Assembly (NCBI RefSeq): GCF_012641075.1
Contig: NZ_JAAXLJ010000013.1
Coordinates: 1-64,000 of the forward strand
Origin: Secundilactobacillus angelensis
Lineage (GTDB): Bacteria; Bacillota; Bacilli; Lactobacillales; Lactobacillaceae
Reading direction: 5' to 3'
DNA: 64,000 nt
In this document: one piece after another, positions 1 through 9,505 of the stretch
Numbering within the stretch: position 1 is the first letter of the stretch
How the letters are laid out: each line of letters opens with the position of its first letter
The notes under the pieces: model-generated
Database searches by the model: none
What the model was told of the DNA's origin: nothing
Seen by the model: the letters and a program-made list of their open reading frames with translations, nothing else
Translations under genes and position numbers: made by a program

Positions 1-99
1 AAGGATACACCTGTTCCCATGCCGAACACAGTAGTTAAGCTTCAGCACGCCAAGAGTAGTTGGGGGATCGCCCCCTGCGAGGGTAGGACGTTGCCACGC
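1..99 (+). rRNA. rrf: 5S ribosomal RNA, 3' part
   Basis: The sequence matches the lactobacillus 5S rRNA from about its 19th base to the 3' end. Visible landmarks are CACCTGTTCCCATGCCGAAC and, at the end, GGGTAGGACGTTGCCACGC. The window starts inside the gene, so roughly 18 bases of the 5' end are missing. It is the last gene of an rRNA operon whose 16S and 23S lie upstream of the window. An intrinsic terminator follows at once. Confidence 0.95.
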
Positions 100-102
100 A
101 AA

Positions 103-140
103 TAAAGCAGTCATCGTGTAATCGGTGGCTGCTTTTTTCG
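103..140 (+). terminator. Terminator of the rRNA operon
   Basis: AAGCAGTCATCG and CGGTGGCTGCTT form a stem with G-U pairs, followed by a run of T. It ends the 5S transcript, so the tRNAs downstream need their own promoters. Confidence 0.75.
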
Positions 141-207
141 TTTGAAGATATAAAACAATCCATTTATTACATTGACTCATGGAATGCTGTCTATCGTTTT
201 GAAAGAA

Positions 208-280
208 AGCCGCTTATCGGATTTGAACCGATGACCTCTTCCTTACCATGGAAGTGCTCTACCTTCTGAGCTACAGCGGC
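208..280 (-). tRNA. tRNA-Thr (GGT)
   Basis: Read on the minus strand, the 73 bases fold as a cloverleaf. The acceptor begins GCCGCT, the anticodon stem CTTCC/GGAAG encloses loop ATGGTAA with anticodon GGT, and the T arm is ATCGG-TTCAAAT-CCGAT. The seventh acceptor pair (G7-A66) is mismatched. No CCA is encoded. It points back towards the rRNA operon, opposite to the next two tRNAs. A TATAAT box at 288-293 on the minus strand lies just upstream, so transcription would begin almost at the mature 5' end. Confidence 0.93.
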
Positions 281-287
281 AACTCAT

Positions 288-293
288 ATTATA
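288..293 (-). promoter_or_regulatory. Likely -10 box of tRNA-Thr
   Basis: Perfect TATAAT on the minus strand, ending 7 bases before the tRNA-Thr 5' end. No good -35 is seen 17 bases upstream. Confidence 0.45.
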
Positions 294-410
294 CTACATC
301 CTTTAGGCTTCTTGGAAAGTTTCATGGCGACAAAATTGACCTCAAAATTTACTAGTAATAATTAATTCGGAGTAGTATACTAATATAGTTGGTAATTTAT
401 AAAACGACAT

Positions 411-484
411 CGGGAAGTAGCTCAGCTTGGTAGAGCACCTGGTTTGGGACCAGGGGGTCGCAGGTTCGAATCCTGTCTTCCCGA
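411..484 (+). tRNA. tRNA-Pro (TGG)
   Basis: The 74-base cloverleaf has acceptor CGGGAAG/CTTCCCG, anticodon stem CCTGG/CCAGG around TTTGGGA (anticodon TGG), and T arm GCAGG-TTCGAAT-CCTGT. The discriminator is A and no CCA is encoded. Confidence 0.95.
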
Positions 485-537
485 TAGCAATCAATTATCT
501 TGGATAGATATGAAGTGCTACATTTTTTCATGAACAT

Positions 538-622
538 GCCGGAGTGGCGGAACTGGCAGACGCGCTGGACTCAAAATCCAGTGTCCGTTGAGGACGTGTG
601 GGTTCGAACCCCACCTCCGGTA
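538..622 (+). tRNA. tRNA-Leu (CAA)
   Basis: This is a class II tRNA of 85 bases with a long variable arm (GTCCGTTGAGGAC). The anticodon stem CTGGA/TCCAG encloses CTCAAAA, giving anticodon CAA. The acceptor GCCGGAG/CTCCGGT has a G-U first pair, and the discriminator is A as expected for Leu. No CCA is encoded. Confidence 0.95.
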
Positions 623-636
623 TCAAAACACCAAGA

Positions 637-670
637 AGCAGCCTGCTTTTTATAGCAGGTTGCTTTTTTT
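637..670 (+). terminator. Terminator after the tRNA-Leu gene
   Basis: AGCAGCCTGCT and AGCAGGTTGCT form an 11-bp stem followed by eight T. It sits between the tRNAs and the converging NUDIX gene. Confidence 0.85.
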
Positions 671-675
671 TACGA

Positions 676-1227
676 TTAAGCCAGGTAAAGCTGGTAGAAA
701 CCAATTGCGGCTAATGCCTGTGCTGTATTTATTCTCCCCATTCTGATCCATTCAATCACCTGGTTTAACCCAAATAGTTGAACCGAAACAAACTCATCCG
801 GATCGAAATGAGTAGCAGTCCGTTTTGTCGGATCAAACCGCAATAAAACTAAGGCTGCAGTTTGATCCATGAATCCTTCGGAAGAGGTAACGGTTGTCAT
901 GACCTGAACTGACTTAGCAACATAACCAGTTTCTTCTTGAAATTCACGCCTGGCTGCTGCTTCTGGTGTTTCTCCTGGATTAATAATGCCAGCGGGTAAA
1001 GAAACTGAATCAGCGTTGATGCCAACGCGGTACTCACTTGTTAGTGCTACTTGATCATCATCGGTTAGCGCCAAAATAGTAATCGTTGGGGCGGTATGGA
1101 TTAAATCTCGCTCAACCGAAAGGCCATCCGGCGTATCGATTTCACATTGCATGACTGAAAAGACGGGTCCCTGATACTGCTTCGTTTGTTTTTTGATGTG
1201 ACCAGCTTGATGCCAATTTTTAAACAT
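676..1227 (-). CDS. NUDIX hydrolase, ADP-ribose pyrophosphatase type
   Basis: This 183-residue protein should hydrolyse a nucleoside-diphosphate-linked substrate such as ADP-ribose. The full NUDIX box (G-x5-E-x7-RE-x2-EE-x-G) is present near residues 80-105 as GIINPGE followed by RREFQEETGY, preceded by an N-terminal beta domain. Length and layout fit the ADP-ribose pyrophosphatase branch, but substrates in this family cannot be told from sequence alone. ATG at 1227 is chosen because AAGGGA lies 10 bases upstream; a TTG two codons earlier lies only 4 bases from that site. It faces the tRNAs and shares the terminator at 637-670. Confidence 0.85.
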   Translation of the reverse strand: MFKNWHQAGHIKKQTKQYQGPVFSVMQCEIDTPDGLSVERDLIHTAPTITILALTDDDQVALTSEYRVGINADSVSLPAGIINPGETPEAAARREFQEETGYVAKSVQVMTTVTSSEGFMDQTAALVLLRFDPTKRTATHFDPDEFVSVQLFGLNQVIEWIRMGRINTAQALAAIGFYQLYLA

Positions 1228-1311
1228 GGACAAGATTTCCCTTCTGGTTAGTGTTATATTTTAGTTAGTGCTGGATTATGCAGCACTATTTTACTACAAG
1301 AGGTGGTTAGT

Positions 1312-2499
1312 GTGAATTTTATCGGAACTTTATGCCTCCTGCTAGTTTTGACGACCTTTGCCGGACACTTCTCAAACCGAATGGGGATTCCATCCGTTAT
1401 TGGTCAAATATTAGTGGGAATCGTAGTTGGACCAGCTATGTTTAACTGGGTTCAACCCAATCAGTTATTGAACGTTTTCTCAGACATAGGCGTTATTCTG
1501 CTGATGTTTATCGGTGGATTAGAGAGTAATCTCGCTCTCCTACGCCGCTTTTTTAAGCCAGCAATTGTCGTTGCACTGTGTGGTGTCATCATGCCCGTAG
1601 CACTAATGGGTGGCACTGCCATGGCCTTTCATTTTTCCGCCTTTGAGGCAACCTACATAGGAGTTATTTTTAGTGCTACATCGGTTTCCATATCCGTGGC
1701 AGTGTTACGTGAATACCATGCTCTCGATACTTCTGAAGGGGCGACAATTCTTGGTGCAGCGGTGGCAGACGATATCGTGGGTGTGATTTTATTGTCAGTC
1801 ATGATCAGTTTGATGGGTACACAGGGGTTGAAGACTAGTGGGCAAAATACAAATATTATTCTGATTTTACTGGAACAAATGGCTTTTTTCGGTGGGACTT
1901 ATTTGGTCGTTCGATGGATTGCACCCTATTTAATGGGAATCAGCGAAAAACTATTGATGAACTCCAGTGTCACCATCATGTCCATGGTGATTTGTTTAGG
2001 AATGGCCTGGGTTGCAGATGCAGTCGGCTTGAGTGGTGCGGTAGGTGCCTTTTTCGCAGGAATCGCAGTTGCTCATACGCCTTATCGGGAAGTCGTTGAA
2101 GCCCATACGGAACCGATTGGGTATGCGGCTTTTGTTCCGCTGTTTTTTGTTGGTATTGGGCTAAGTATGTCCTTTAAGTATTTGGGCCAATCTCTTGGCC
2201 TGATCATTGTGATGACACTATTAGCCTGCTTGACTAAATTATTGGGTTGCGGGTTGGGCGCTCGACTCACCGGTTTTAGTTGGCACAGCAGCTACGTGGT
2301 TGGAACAGGAATGATTTCTCGTGGCGAGATGGGAATGATTACCGTTCAAATTGGGTTACAGGCGGGGCTACTATCGAATGCGACTTATTCTAAAATGGTG
2401 TTGGTGATTATTCTGGCAACCATCATTGCACCGTTTATGCTGAAGCAAGCGTTGAAGCCAAATAAGCAGGAACCAAATCCAGTCAGTGATAAACCATAA
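1312..2499 (+). CDS. Cation:proton antiporter (CPA2 family)
   Basis: This 395-residue membrane protein has about twelve hydrophobic segments and belongs to the monovalent cation:proton antiporter-2 family (NapA/KefB-like membrane domain). It probably exchanges Na+ or K+ for H+ across the cytoplasmic membrane. The motif AAVADDIVGV near residues 145-155 contains the paired acidic residues used for ion binding in the family. No TrkA-N regulatory domain follows. GTG at 1312 is preferred because AGAGGTGG lies about 5 bases upstream; the in-frame GTG at 1303 lies inside that ribosome site. It is a single-gene unit. Confidence 0.85.
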   Translation: MNFIGTLCLLLVLTTFAGHFSNRMGIPSVIGQILVGIVVGPAMFNWVQPNQLLNVFSDIGVILLMFIGGLESNLALLRRFFKPAIVVALCGVIMPVALMGGTAMAFHFSAFEATYIGVIFSATSVSISVAVLREYHALDTSEGATILGAAVADDIVGVILLSVMISLMGTQGLKTSGQNTNIILILLEQMAFFGGTYLVVRWIAPYLMGISEKLLMNSSVTIMSMVICLGMAWVADAVGLSGAVGAFFAGIAVAHTPYREVVEAHTEPIGYAAFVPLFFVGIGLSMSFKYLGQSLGLIIVMTLLACLTKLLGCGLGARLTGFSWHSSYVVGTGMISRGEMGMITVQIGLQAGLLSNATYSKMVLVIILATIIAPFMLKQALKPNKQEPNPVSDKP

Positions 2500-2502
2500 T
2501 TT

Positions 2503-2553
2503 AAAACACCAGCATCATCAGTCGATTTGCGAGTGATGATGCTGGTGTTTTTG
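2503..2553. terminator. Bidirectional terminator between antiporter and helD
   Basis: AACACCAGCATCATCA and TGATGATGCTGGTGTT form a long perfect stem flanked by A and T runs, serving both converging genes. Confidence 0.9.
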
Positions 2554-2561
2554 AGGTTCAA

Positions 2562-4871
2562 TTAATTCGTTAATTCATGTTCAATCTGCAAGACTGATTT
2601 TGGCATTTTATTCGACGCAATTAAGGGGGATACTGGTCCCAAGCTTATGAGCACCAGTTGATGCATTGCCCGCGTAGCAATTGTGTATAAGGTGCCAGTG
2701 AACCGGTCATCGGGAAAGTTAGCGGCAGAAACGTTCCAAGCAATCACCGCATCAAATTCCAATCCCTTAGCCAGGTAGATCGGCATTACAAGGGTTCCCT
2801 TGGGTAACGATAAGTCGGCATCGGTCATTAAAGTCACATCGTTGTTCTCGTGATGTAATTTTTGATAAACCTCGTGTGCTTGTTCGAGATTCTTGGTCAG
2901 AATAGCTACGGTGCCATTACCAGATCGTAAGCTGGTGACCTCATCCTCCAATGCCTCATAGCAACTTTCGGTGTCGTAACGAATGACTAGTCGCGGCAGT
3001 TGGCCAGGACGATTAAATGCTTCAATCTGGTCACCGTCTGGCAGCAGTGCCTTAGCGAAGGTCGTTATTGGTAAAGTCGATCGGTAAGAACGATTGAGCT
3101 TCAACAAACGAGGATGATGAACGTGGAAGGCATCACGCAGACTGTTTAGTAAGCCTTCAGGAGTCTGTACTGCTTTGAACAGGGCTTGTTCAGCATCGCC
3201 CAGGAAAGTCATATGAGCCTTTGGAAACGCGTGGTGTAGATACTGTAGTTGCGCAATCGAATAGTCTTGCATCTCATCCACAAATAAATGATGCATGGCG
3301 TGATTCTGACCGCCACCAGTGAGAATGTCACGGATATAAAGCAACGGGGCAGCGTCCACTAATTCGCATTTGTGAAATTCAATATCGTGTAAAAAGGCTT
3401 TCTTACTTGCAGCCATCACGGTTGCAGGCAGGTTATCAGGAATCGCAACCGTGTCCATAAAGTCCGCGTACTGGCTGTAGATATCTAAGAAGTAGTTGTT
3501 GTAAATGGCATCGTAAACTTTTCGTAGTCGCCGAGTCACAATTTTGCGTGCAATGTAATTGGTTTCAGCATCGACTTCCTGAAAATCGTGCAGGCGTTTT
3601 GAACCTAGTAGGTTATGATATTCTTCATCAGATAATTGATCGATTTCTTCAGCTACCCAGTCTGATTTAGCTTCCTGGTTAATTCGGCGTTTTAATTGCT
3701 TAATGAGGATGTTTTTGGTTCTTAAGAACCGTTCAGCTGGCTGTAAGTGTGGCAACCCTTGATAAATTTTTTCGATAGCCGCCTTATTGAAGAAAATTCG
3801 GCCGTCAAAATAAATATGGTTGAACTTAAAATGAGTTGGCTCCAAATTTTGACAATAGTCCGCGATTTGATGCATGTACTGTGAAGATGATTTGTAATCA
3901 ACTAACGCTTGTTGGTCAGCAGATAAATCAACATCCTTTTCGTAATGATCGAATAGTGATTCCACATTCAGGCCCTGAAGCCGTTGAGTAAGAAAATCCG
4001 CCAAAGTGACTTGCCGCATGTTTCGTTCGCCTAAACTTGGCAGAACATCTGAAATGTAGTGGCTAAACAGTTTGTTGGGTGAGAAAAGAACAATCTGGTC
4101 TGCTTGTAATTCCCGGCGACTATGGTAGAGCAAAAAAGCGATCCGCTGTAAAATGGCAGAAGTCTTACCAGAACCAGCGACCCCTTGAACCACTAGGAGG
4201 TCAGAACGAGTGTCGCGAATGATGTCATTTTGCTCACGCTGAATTGTCGCCACGATATTTTGCATGGTCTCATCGTTTTGTTGACCCAAAACATGTTGCA
4301 GCATTTCGTCACCAACGGTTTCGTTAGTATCAAACATAGATTCAATCTTGCCGTTCTGAATCAAAAATTGACGTTTTTTAGTCAGTGTAGTGAGCTGTTT
4401 CCCAGCGGGAGTGTCGTAGGTCACATCGCCTAAAGTCCCGTTATAGTAAATGGCTGAGATGGGTGCCCGCCAGTCATAGACTAAAAAGTTAGACTCATCG
4501 TCGGTAAACGAAGCCGTGCCAATATAGAGTTTCTCTTGCTCAGCTTCACCAGGGTCTTGAATATCAATTCGGCCGAAGTATGGTGATTGTTCCAGGTCTT
4601 TGTAGACGTGTAACTGATTCGAGATAATCTGTTCGTTTTCAATCAGCCGAGATGCTAAGGCCCGTTGCTGTTGCAGTTCGGCAGAAGTATCAATCCGATC
4701 ATCAACTTCTACGTAGTTAACAGAAGTGTTAGCGCTGTAATTTTGCTGAACCGACTTCATTTCCGCGTGAGCCTTACTGTACTCCAGCGAGACTGACTTG
4801 ATTTTTGCGGTAATTTGATTGATCACCGAATCAACGCGCTGCTGTTCAACTTTTTGTTCCCGTGATTCCAA
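2562..4871 (-). CDS. helD: HelD-like RNA polymerase recycling ATPase (UvrD/Rep superfamily)
   Basis: The 769-residue length matches Bacillus HelD, a superfamily 1 motor protein that frees stalled or sigma-bound RNA polymerase using ATP. The N-terminal ~80 residues are polar and predicted to form the antiparallel coiled coil that enters the polymerase secondary channel. Walker A (GVAGSGKT) lies near residues 228-236 and Walker B (LFVDEMQD) near residue 527. Later UvrD-type motifs include the QALFKAV and LNRSYRS regions and a C-terminal LAKGLEFDAV segment. The start is TTG at 4871, with AAAGAGGCG about 8 bases upstream. It is transcribed alone, away from the trpS promoter. A plain UvrD-type DNA helicase is less likely because of the N-terminal coil and the overall length. 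Confidence 0.85.
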   Translation of the reverse strand: MESREQKVEQQRVDSVINQITAKIKSVSLEYSKAHAEMKSVQQNYSANTSVNYVEVDDRIDTSAELQQQRALASRLIENEQIISNQLHVYKDLEQSPYFGRIDIQDPGEAEQEKLYIGTASFTDDESNFLVYDWRAPISAIYYNGTLGDVTYDTPAGKQLTTLTKKRQFLIQNGKIESMFDTNETVGDEMLQHVLGQQNDETMQNIVATIQREQNDIIRDTRSDLLVVQGVAGSGKTSAILQRIAFLLYHSRRELQADQIVLFSPNKLFSHYISDVLPSLGERNMRQVTLADFLTQRLQGLNVESLFDHYEKDVDLSADQQALVDYKSSSQYMHQIADYCQNLEPTHFKFNHIYFDGRIFFNKAAIEKIYQGLPHLQPAERFLRTKNILIKQLKRRINQEAKSDWVAEEIDQLSDEEYHNLLGSKRLHDFQEVDAETNYIARKIVTRRLRKVYDAIYNNYFLDIYSQYADFMDTVAIPDNLPATVMAASKKAFLHDIEFHKCELVDAAPLLYIRDILTGGGQNHAMHHLFVDEMQDYSIAQLQYLHHAFPKAHMTFLGDAEQALFKAVQTPEGLLNSLRDAFHVHHPRLLKLNRSYRSTLPITTFAKALLPDGDQIEAFNRPGQLPRLVIRYDTESCYEALEDEVTSLRSGNGTVAILTKNLEQAHEVYQKLHHENNDVTLMTDADLSLPKGTLVMPIYLAKGLEFDAVIAWNVSAANFPDDRFTGTLYTIATRAMHQLVLISLGPVSPLIASNKMPKSVLQIEHELTN

Positions 4872-4959
4872 AAAAACGCCTCTTTCGTTTAATGTGCTTG
4901 AACCATTCTAGTGTGATTAGGTGGTTGTGTCAATTGGAAAAGCTCAGCACATGCCAACT

Positions 4960-4988
4960 TTGACAACAACCGTTAAAATGCTTAAAAT
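4960..4988 (+). promoter_or_regulatory. Promoter of the trpS T-box transcript
   Basis: TTGACA (4960-4965) and TAAAAT (4983-4988) are separated by exactly 17 bases, a near-consensus sigma-A promoter. Confidence 0.85.
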
Positions 4989-4994
4989 AGAAAC

Positions 4995-5198
4995 CATTAT
5001 ATAGATAGAATTCGTCAGTGCGTTAGATCATCATTACAGAGAGACCATGTTTGCTGAAAATGGTCGCAATGATCACTTTGGAGCTGACAAGTGAATTTTA
5101 GGGTGCCTCCTTATCGGTGAGAGTGGTGACTTTTGGTCACAAATTTAGGTGGTACCGCGGTTGACGTCCTTTTGCATGCGCAATGGGGCGTCTTTTTT
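4995..5198 (+). promoter_or_regulatory. Tryptophan T-box leader
   Basis: This is a T-box riboswitch that senses uncharged tRNA-Trp and lets transcription pass into trpS. The conserved T-box sequence AGGTGGTACCGCGG is at 5147-5160. It is followed by a terminator stem GACGTCC (5163-5169) and GGGGCGTC (5185-5192) with a T run. A TGG at 5079-5081, followed by A, in the stem I region is the likely specifier codon and fits the gene downstream. I located the specifier by eye without folding the whole leader. Confidence 0.92.
5163..5198 (+). terminator. T-box regulated terminator
   Basis: A stem of GACGTCC with GGGGCGTC, followed by six T, lies directly after the T-box sequence. It is the off state of the riboswitch. 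Confidence 0.85.
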
Positions 5199-5202
5199 AT
5201 GA

Positions 5203-6270
<1,068 letters not shown>

Positions 6271-6302
6271 AATTTGGTTGATACAATAAGGGGTGTCGGG
6301 TG

Positions 6303-7229
6303 ATGGATAATTTAGTGATCGTTGATTTGGGTTCTAATTCAGTCCGGATGACGATTAATGAAATTCGGCCGGATAAAACCTTTCGAGAAGTGGCCCGTTA
6401 TAAGGAAGATTCGCGGATATCTGAGGGAATGGGCGATGAAAAAGAGCTGCAAGAACCGGCCATTCAACGGACATTAGACGCGCTTCGTAAATTTAAAACT
6501 TATTATGAAGCACTCCCTCATTTAACGGTTAAAGCAATTACCACGGCAGCCGTGCGCCAGGCACGCAACCAGGCGGAATTTCTAAAAAGAGTTGAACAGG
6601 CAGTTGGCCTGAAATTGGACGTTTTATCTGGTGATGATGAGGCTTATTACGATTATTTGGGGGTTAAGAATCGTTTGCGGGTGGCAGATGCACTCATGCT
6701 TGATGTGGGTGGCGCTAGCCTAGAAATGGTGCATATTCAATCCGGTAAAGAAAGCAACCTGATCAGTATCCCCTTTGGAGCCGTTAACTTGTCCGAACAG
6801 TTTCATTTGGCAGATAAAGTGTTCGCAGCTGACTTTTTTAACGCGTCAATTTTTCTTAGAAAACGACTGCGAGATATTTGGTGGTTGCACGAAGCACAGA
6901 ACAAGCCCTTAATTTTGCTGGGCGGTGCTAATCGTTCGCTGGCACGGATGAGTCGGCGTCAGCAGCAAATTCTGCACGTTGAACAAATTCACGGCTACCA
7001 GCTGACCAGTCCAGAAGTTTTCAGACTTTTTAGCATGTTATTAAGCAAGAGTCTGGCTGAACGACAGGAAATATCTGGCCTTGAACCGGATCGGGCTGAC
7101 ATCATCGTTGGTGGTATTATGCCTTTGGTATTATTATTGCAAATGTTAGATTCAGACCGAGTGATATTCTCGGAAAGCGGTGTGCGGGAAGGTATCATAC
7201 ACGCATATCTCAATCACGACTATAATTAA
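6303..7229 (+). CDS. ppx: Ppx/GppA family phosphatase (exopolyphosphatase type)
   Basis: This 308-residue protein carries the N-terminal half of the Ppx/GppA fold: phosphate-1 motif IVDLGSNSVRM near residues 5-15 and the second glycine loop MLDVGGASLEM near residue 136. Relatives release phosphate from polyphosphate or pppGpp. It lacks the C-terminal HD domain of long Ppx enzymes, as is common in Firmicutes. GTG at 6300 is an alternative start; AAGGGG (6288-6293) is 6 and 9 bases from the two candidates. No ppk is nearby. It lies in the run after trpS, 20 bases before mvaA. Confidence 0.82.
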   Translation: MDNLVIVDLGSNSVRMTINEIRPDKTFREVARYKEDSRISEGMGDEKELQEPAIQRTLDALRKFKTYYEALPHLTVKAITTAAVRQARNQAEFLKRVEQAVGLKLDVLSGDDEAYYDYLGVKNRLRVADALMLDVGGASLEMVHIQSGKESNLISIPFGAVNLSEQFHLADKVFAADFFNASIFLRKRLRDIWWLHEAQNKPLILLGGANRSLARMSRRQQQILHVEQIHGYQLTSPEVFRLFSMLLSKSLAERQEISGLEPDRADIIVGGIMPLVLLLQMLDSDRVIFSESGVREGIIHAYLNHDYN

Positions 7230-7249
7230 GAGAGCAAGGATAGGTGAAC

Positions 7250-8518
7250 ATGGAAGCGGGGTATTCACAGTTTTACAAGCGGACACCGGAGGAGCGGTTA
7301 GCGATAATAGCAGATCAGCTGGGGTTGTCTAAGCCTGAGCAACAAGTGCTTAAGCAGCATGCAACAGCTGATGATTTATCGTTACTGGTTGAAAATTACT
7401 TGACAACGTATCAGTTACCAGAGGGCATCGCGGTAAATTTTCGCGTGAATGATCACGATTACGTGGTACCAATGGTCACAGAAGAACCAAGTGTGATTGC
7501 GGCAGCTAGCAACGGCGCTAAACAGTTAGCGAAGGCGGGGGGAATTAAGGCTACAGTCAATTCCCGCTTGCTGACGGGTCAAGTGGTTCTCAGTGATGTG
7601 AAAGTGTTTGCTTCTATCGATGACTGGGTGGCATTGCACCAAAATGAATTACTGGATGCTGCAAGACAGGCACATCCTTCTATCGTTAAGCGTGGTGGTG
7701 GTCCAAAATCAATTCGAACGCGTGATTTAGGTGAAGGGTTTGTTTCAATTGACCTAGTCGTTGACGTGAAAGCCGCGATGGGCGCCAATATGATGAACAC
7801 GATGTTGGAAGCAGTTGCGGATGTTGTACAAAATAAACTGCACCACACGACCTTATTTAGTATCCTATCAAATGCTGGTGATCAGAGCCTCACAACGGCA
7901 ACGGTATCAGTCCCAGTTGCTCAATTGGCTGATGAACAACAAAAAGCCCAACAAGTTGCAACTCGAATCGCACAGGCTAGTCGCATTGCGCAACTAGACC
8001 CTATGAGGGCAGTTACTCACAATAAGGGGATCATGAATGGTGTCGACGCGGTGGTCCTTGCAATGGGGAATGACTGGCGGGCAATCGAGAGTGCGTCTCA
8101 TGCTTATGCAGCAGTAGATGGGCAATATCGCGGGTTGAGTCAGTGGCAGCTTGAGGATGACCAGTTAACGGGAACCTTGACCTTGCCGATGCCGATTGGA
8201 ACGGTCGGCGGTGCAACAAAGGTTTTACCACTAGTCGGCATTAATCAAAAGATTGCCAGTATCGATTCGCCAGAGGAACTCATGATGGTGATTGTTTCAG
8301 TGGGGCTTGCCCAAAACTTTGCTGCACTTAAGGCGCTGGTGACCAGCGGTATTCAACAGGGGCATATGAAGATGCAACTGCGCTCTTTGGCCATGTCTGT
8401 GGGCGCAAGTGCGGTGGAAGTGCCAGCTCTGGTGAACCAGTTAATAAAAGCCAGTGATCCGAATGAAGCTAGTGCTAGACGCTTATTGGAACAAATTAGA
8501 AATAACAAGGAGACATGA
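7250..8518 (+). CDS. mvaA: Hydroxymethylglutaryl-CoA reductase, class II
   Basis: This 422-residue enzyme makes mevalonate from HMG-CoA, the committed step of the mevalonate route to isopentenyl diphosphate. Features of the class II enzyme include the N-terminal YKRTPEERL segment, the ENYL...PEGIAVNF region, VIAAASNGAK, the NKGIMNGVDAVVLAMGNDWR stretch with the catalytic Lys and Asp, and the GTVGGATK glycine loop. ATG at 7250 has AAGGA 9 bases upstream; GTG at 7244 is too close to it. It lies in the trpS-ppx run and its stop overlaps the ATGA just before the next start. The pathway matters because an ispE-type kinase of the other isoprenoid route is also in this window. Confidence 0.95.
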   Translation: MEAGYSQFYKRTPEERLAIIADQLGLSKPEQQVLKQHATADDLSLLVENYLTTYQLPEGIAVNFRVNDHDYVVPMVTEEPSVIAAASNGAKQLAKAGGIKATVNSRLLTGQVVLSDVKVFASIDDWVALHQNELLDAARQAHPSIVKRGGGPKSIRTRDLGEGFVSIDLVVDVKAAMGANMMNTMLEAVADVVQNKLHHTTLFSILSNAGDQSLTTATVSVPVAQLADEQQKAQQVATRIAQASRIAQLDPMRAVTHNKGIMNGVDAVVLAMGNDWRAIESASHAYAAVDGQYRGLSQWQLEDDQLTGTLTLPMPIGTVGGATKVLPLVGINQKIASIDSPEELMMVIVSVGLAQNFAALKALVTSGIQQGHMKMQLRSLAMSVGASAVEVPALVNQLIKASDPNEASARRLLEQIRNNKET

Positions 8519-9481
8519 ATGATGCAAAACGTAGAGATCAATCCGGAAACGCAATCTTTATTAGATGCAGTCAATAAAATTTTCCCTGGAAAAGTAGAAT
8601 TACAGTTCATCGGGAAGCTGCAAAACGGCTACGTCCGTCATGATCAGGCTCAGGCCGTTCAGGACAAGGATAATATTATGGTTCAAATCAGTGATCTTTC
8701 AGCACCGGATTACACGGCCTCCCATGAGCTCTTGCACCTCTTAATGACGCTGCGTGGTTTCCCACAAATTTTCTTTGCCATCTCCACTGGCGAAGAACAG
8801 CTGGACCAGCAGTTAATGATGCTTGGTACAGAACTCTATGACACCGTTTCACACATCGTAGTGGTCAGTGAGCAACGCAAGCACGGACTAATCACTGATG
8901 AAATCGAACAGATGTATCTGAAAGGTGTGCAAGCCACGATTCAGCCTGAACCAACACCAGTCGATGATAAAATGACGTTACGGTTGTTGACACTGACGGA
9001 TGCACTCGTCTTTTTCGGTGACGGGAATAAAAAAGTTAACGATCAGCTTGCAAAGGATTATCCAAATTCGTTTGCAGCTGCCAAAAAATTATACGCGCTG
9101 ATTACTGAAAAACCTGTAGACTCACCATTTACCCTTCGCCGTAATATTGTGAAACTCTTTAAGGCATTTGATGAACAGTTGAAAGCCTGGGGGTTGCCGC
9201 CAATTAACATGACTGAATTTGCCACCGTTTCCAATGTGGTGTCTGAGCGGCAATTGCGCTTGGAGGTTCGTCAAATGTTTGAACTGTACCATTCTGATAT
9301 GGTTGATATTAAGAGCAAGCGGCGAGCATACGTTGGCATTAACCGAGCTGACGGGCAGAACTCATTTGTGATTTCTGCGCCAACCAAAGCCAACGATAAT
9401 CCCGAGTACTATAAAGCCATTTATTCGTTATCAGTTGAAGCACTATTTAAGAAACTGGAAATGCCGTATATTTTACGTTAA
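8519..9481 (+). CDS. Conserved HEXXH protein (IpaB/EvcA family)
   Basis: This 320-residue protein resembles lactobacillus proteins annotated as IpaB/EvcA family, for which I know no established function. It has no signal peptide or membrane segment. The motif HELLH at residues 69-73 matches the HEXXH zinc-metallopeptidase signature, and a Glu at residue 105 (GTELYD) could be the third ligand as in gluzincins. The C-terminal half is rich in charged residues and has no motif I recognise. It begins directly at the mvaA stop, with AAGGAG 6 bases upstream; a second ATG follows immediately at 8522. Peptidase activity is an inference from one short motif. Confidence 0.7.
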   Translation: MMQNVEINPETQSLLDAVNKIFPGKVELQFIGKLQNGYVRHDQAQAVQDKDNIMVQISDLSAPDYTASHELLHLLMTLRGFPQIFFAISTGEEQLDQQLMMLGTELYDTVSHIVVVSEQRKHGLITDEIEQMYLKGVQATIQPEPTPVDDKMTLRLLTLTDALVFFGDGNKKVNDQLAKDYPNSFAAAKKLYALITEKPVDSPFTLRRNIVKLFKAFDEQLKAWGLPPINMTEFATVSNVVSERQLRLEVRQMFELYHSDMVDIKSKRRAYVGINRADGQNSFVISAPTKANDNPEYYKAIYSLSVEALFKKLEMPYILR

Positions 9482-9505
9482 TACGGGTGATGAGGGGGTC
9501 TTACA

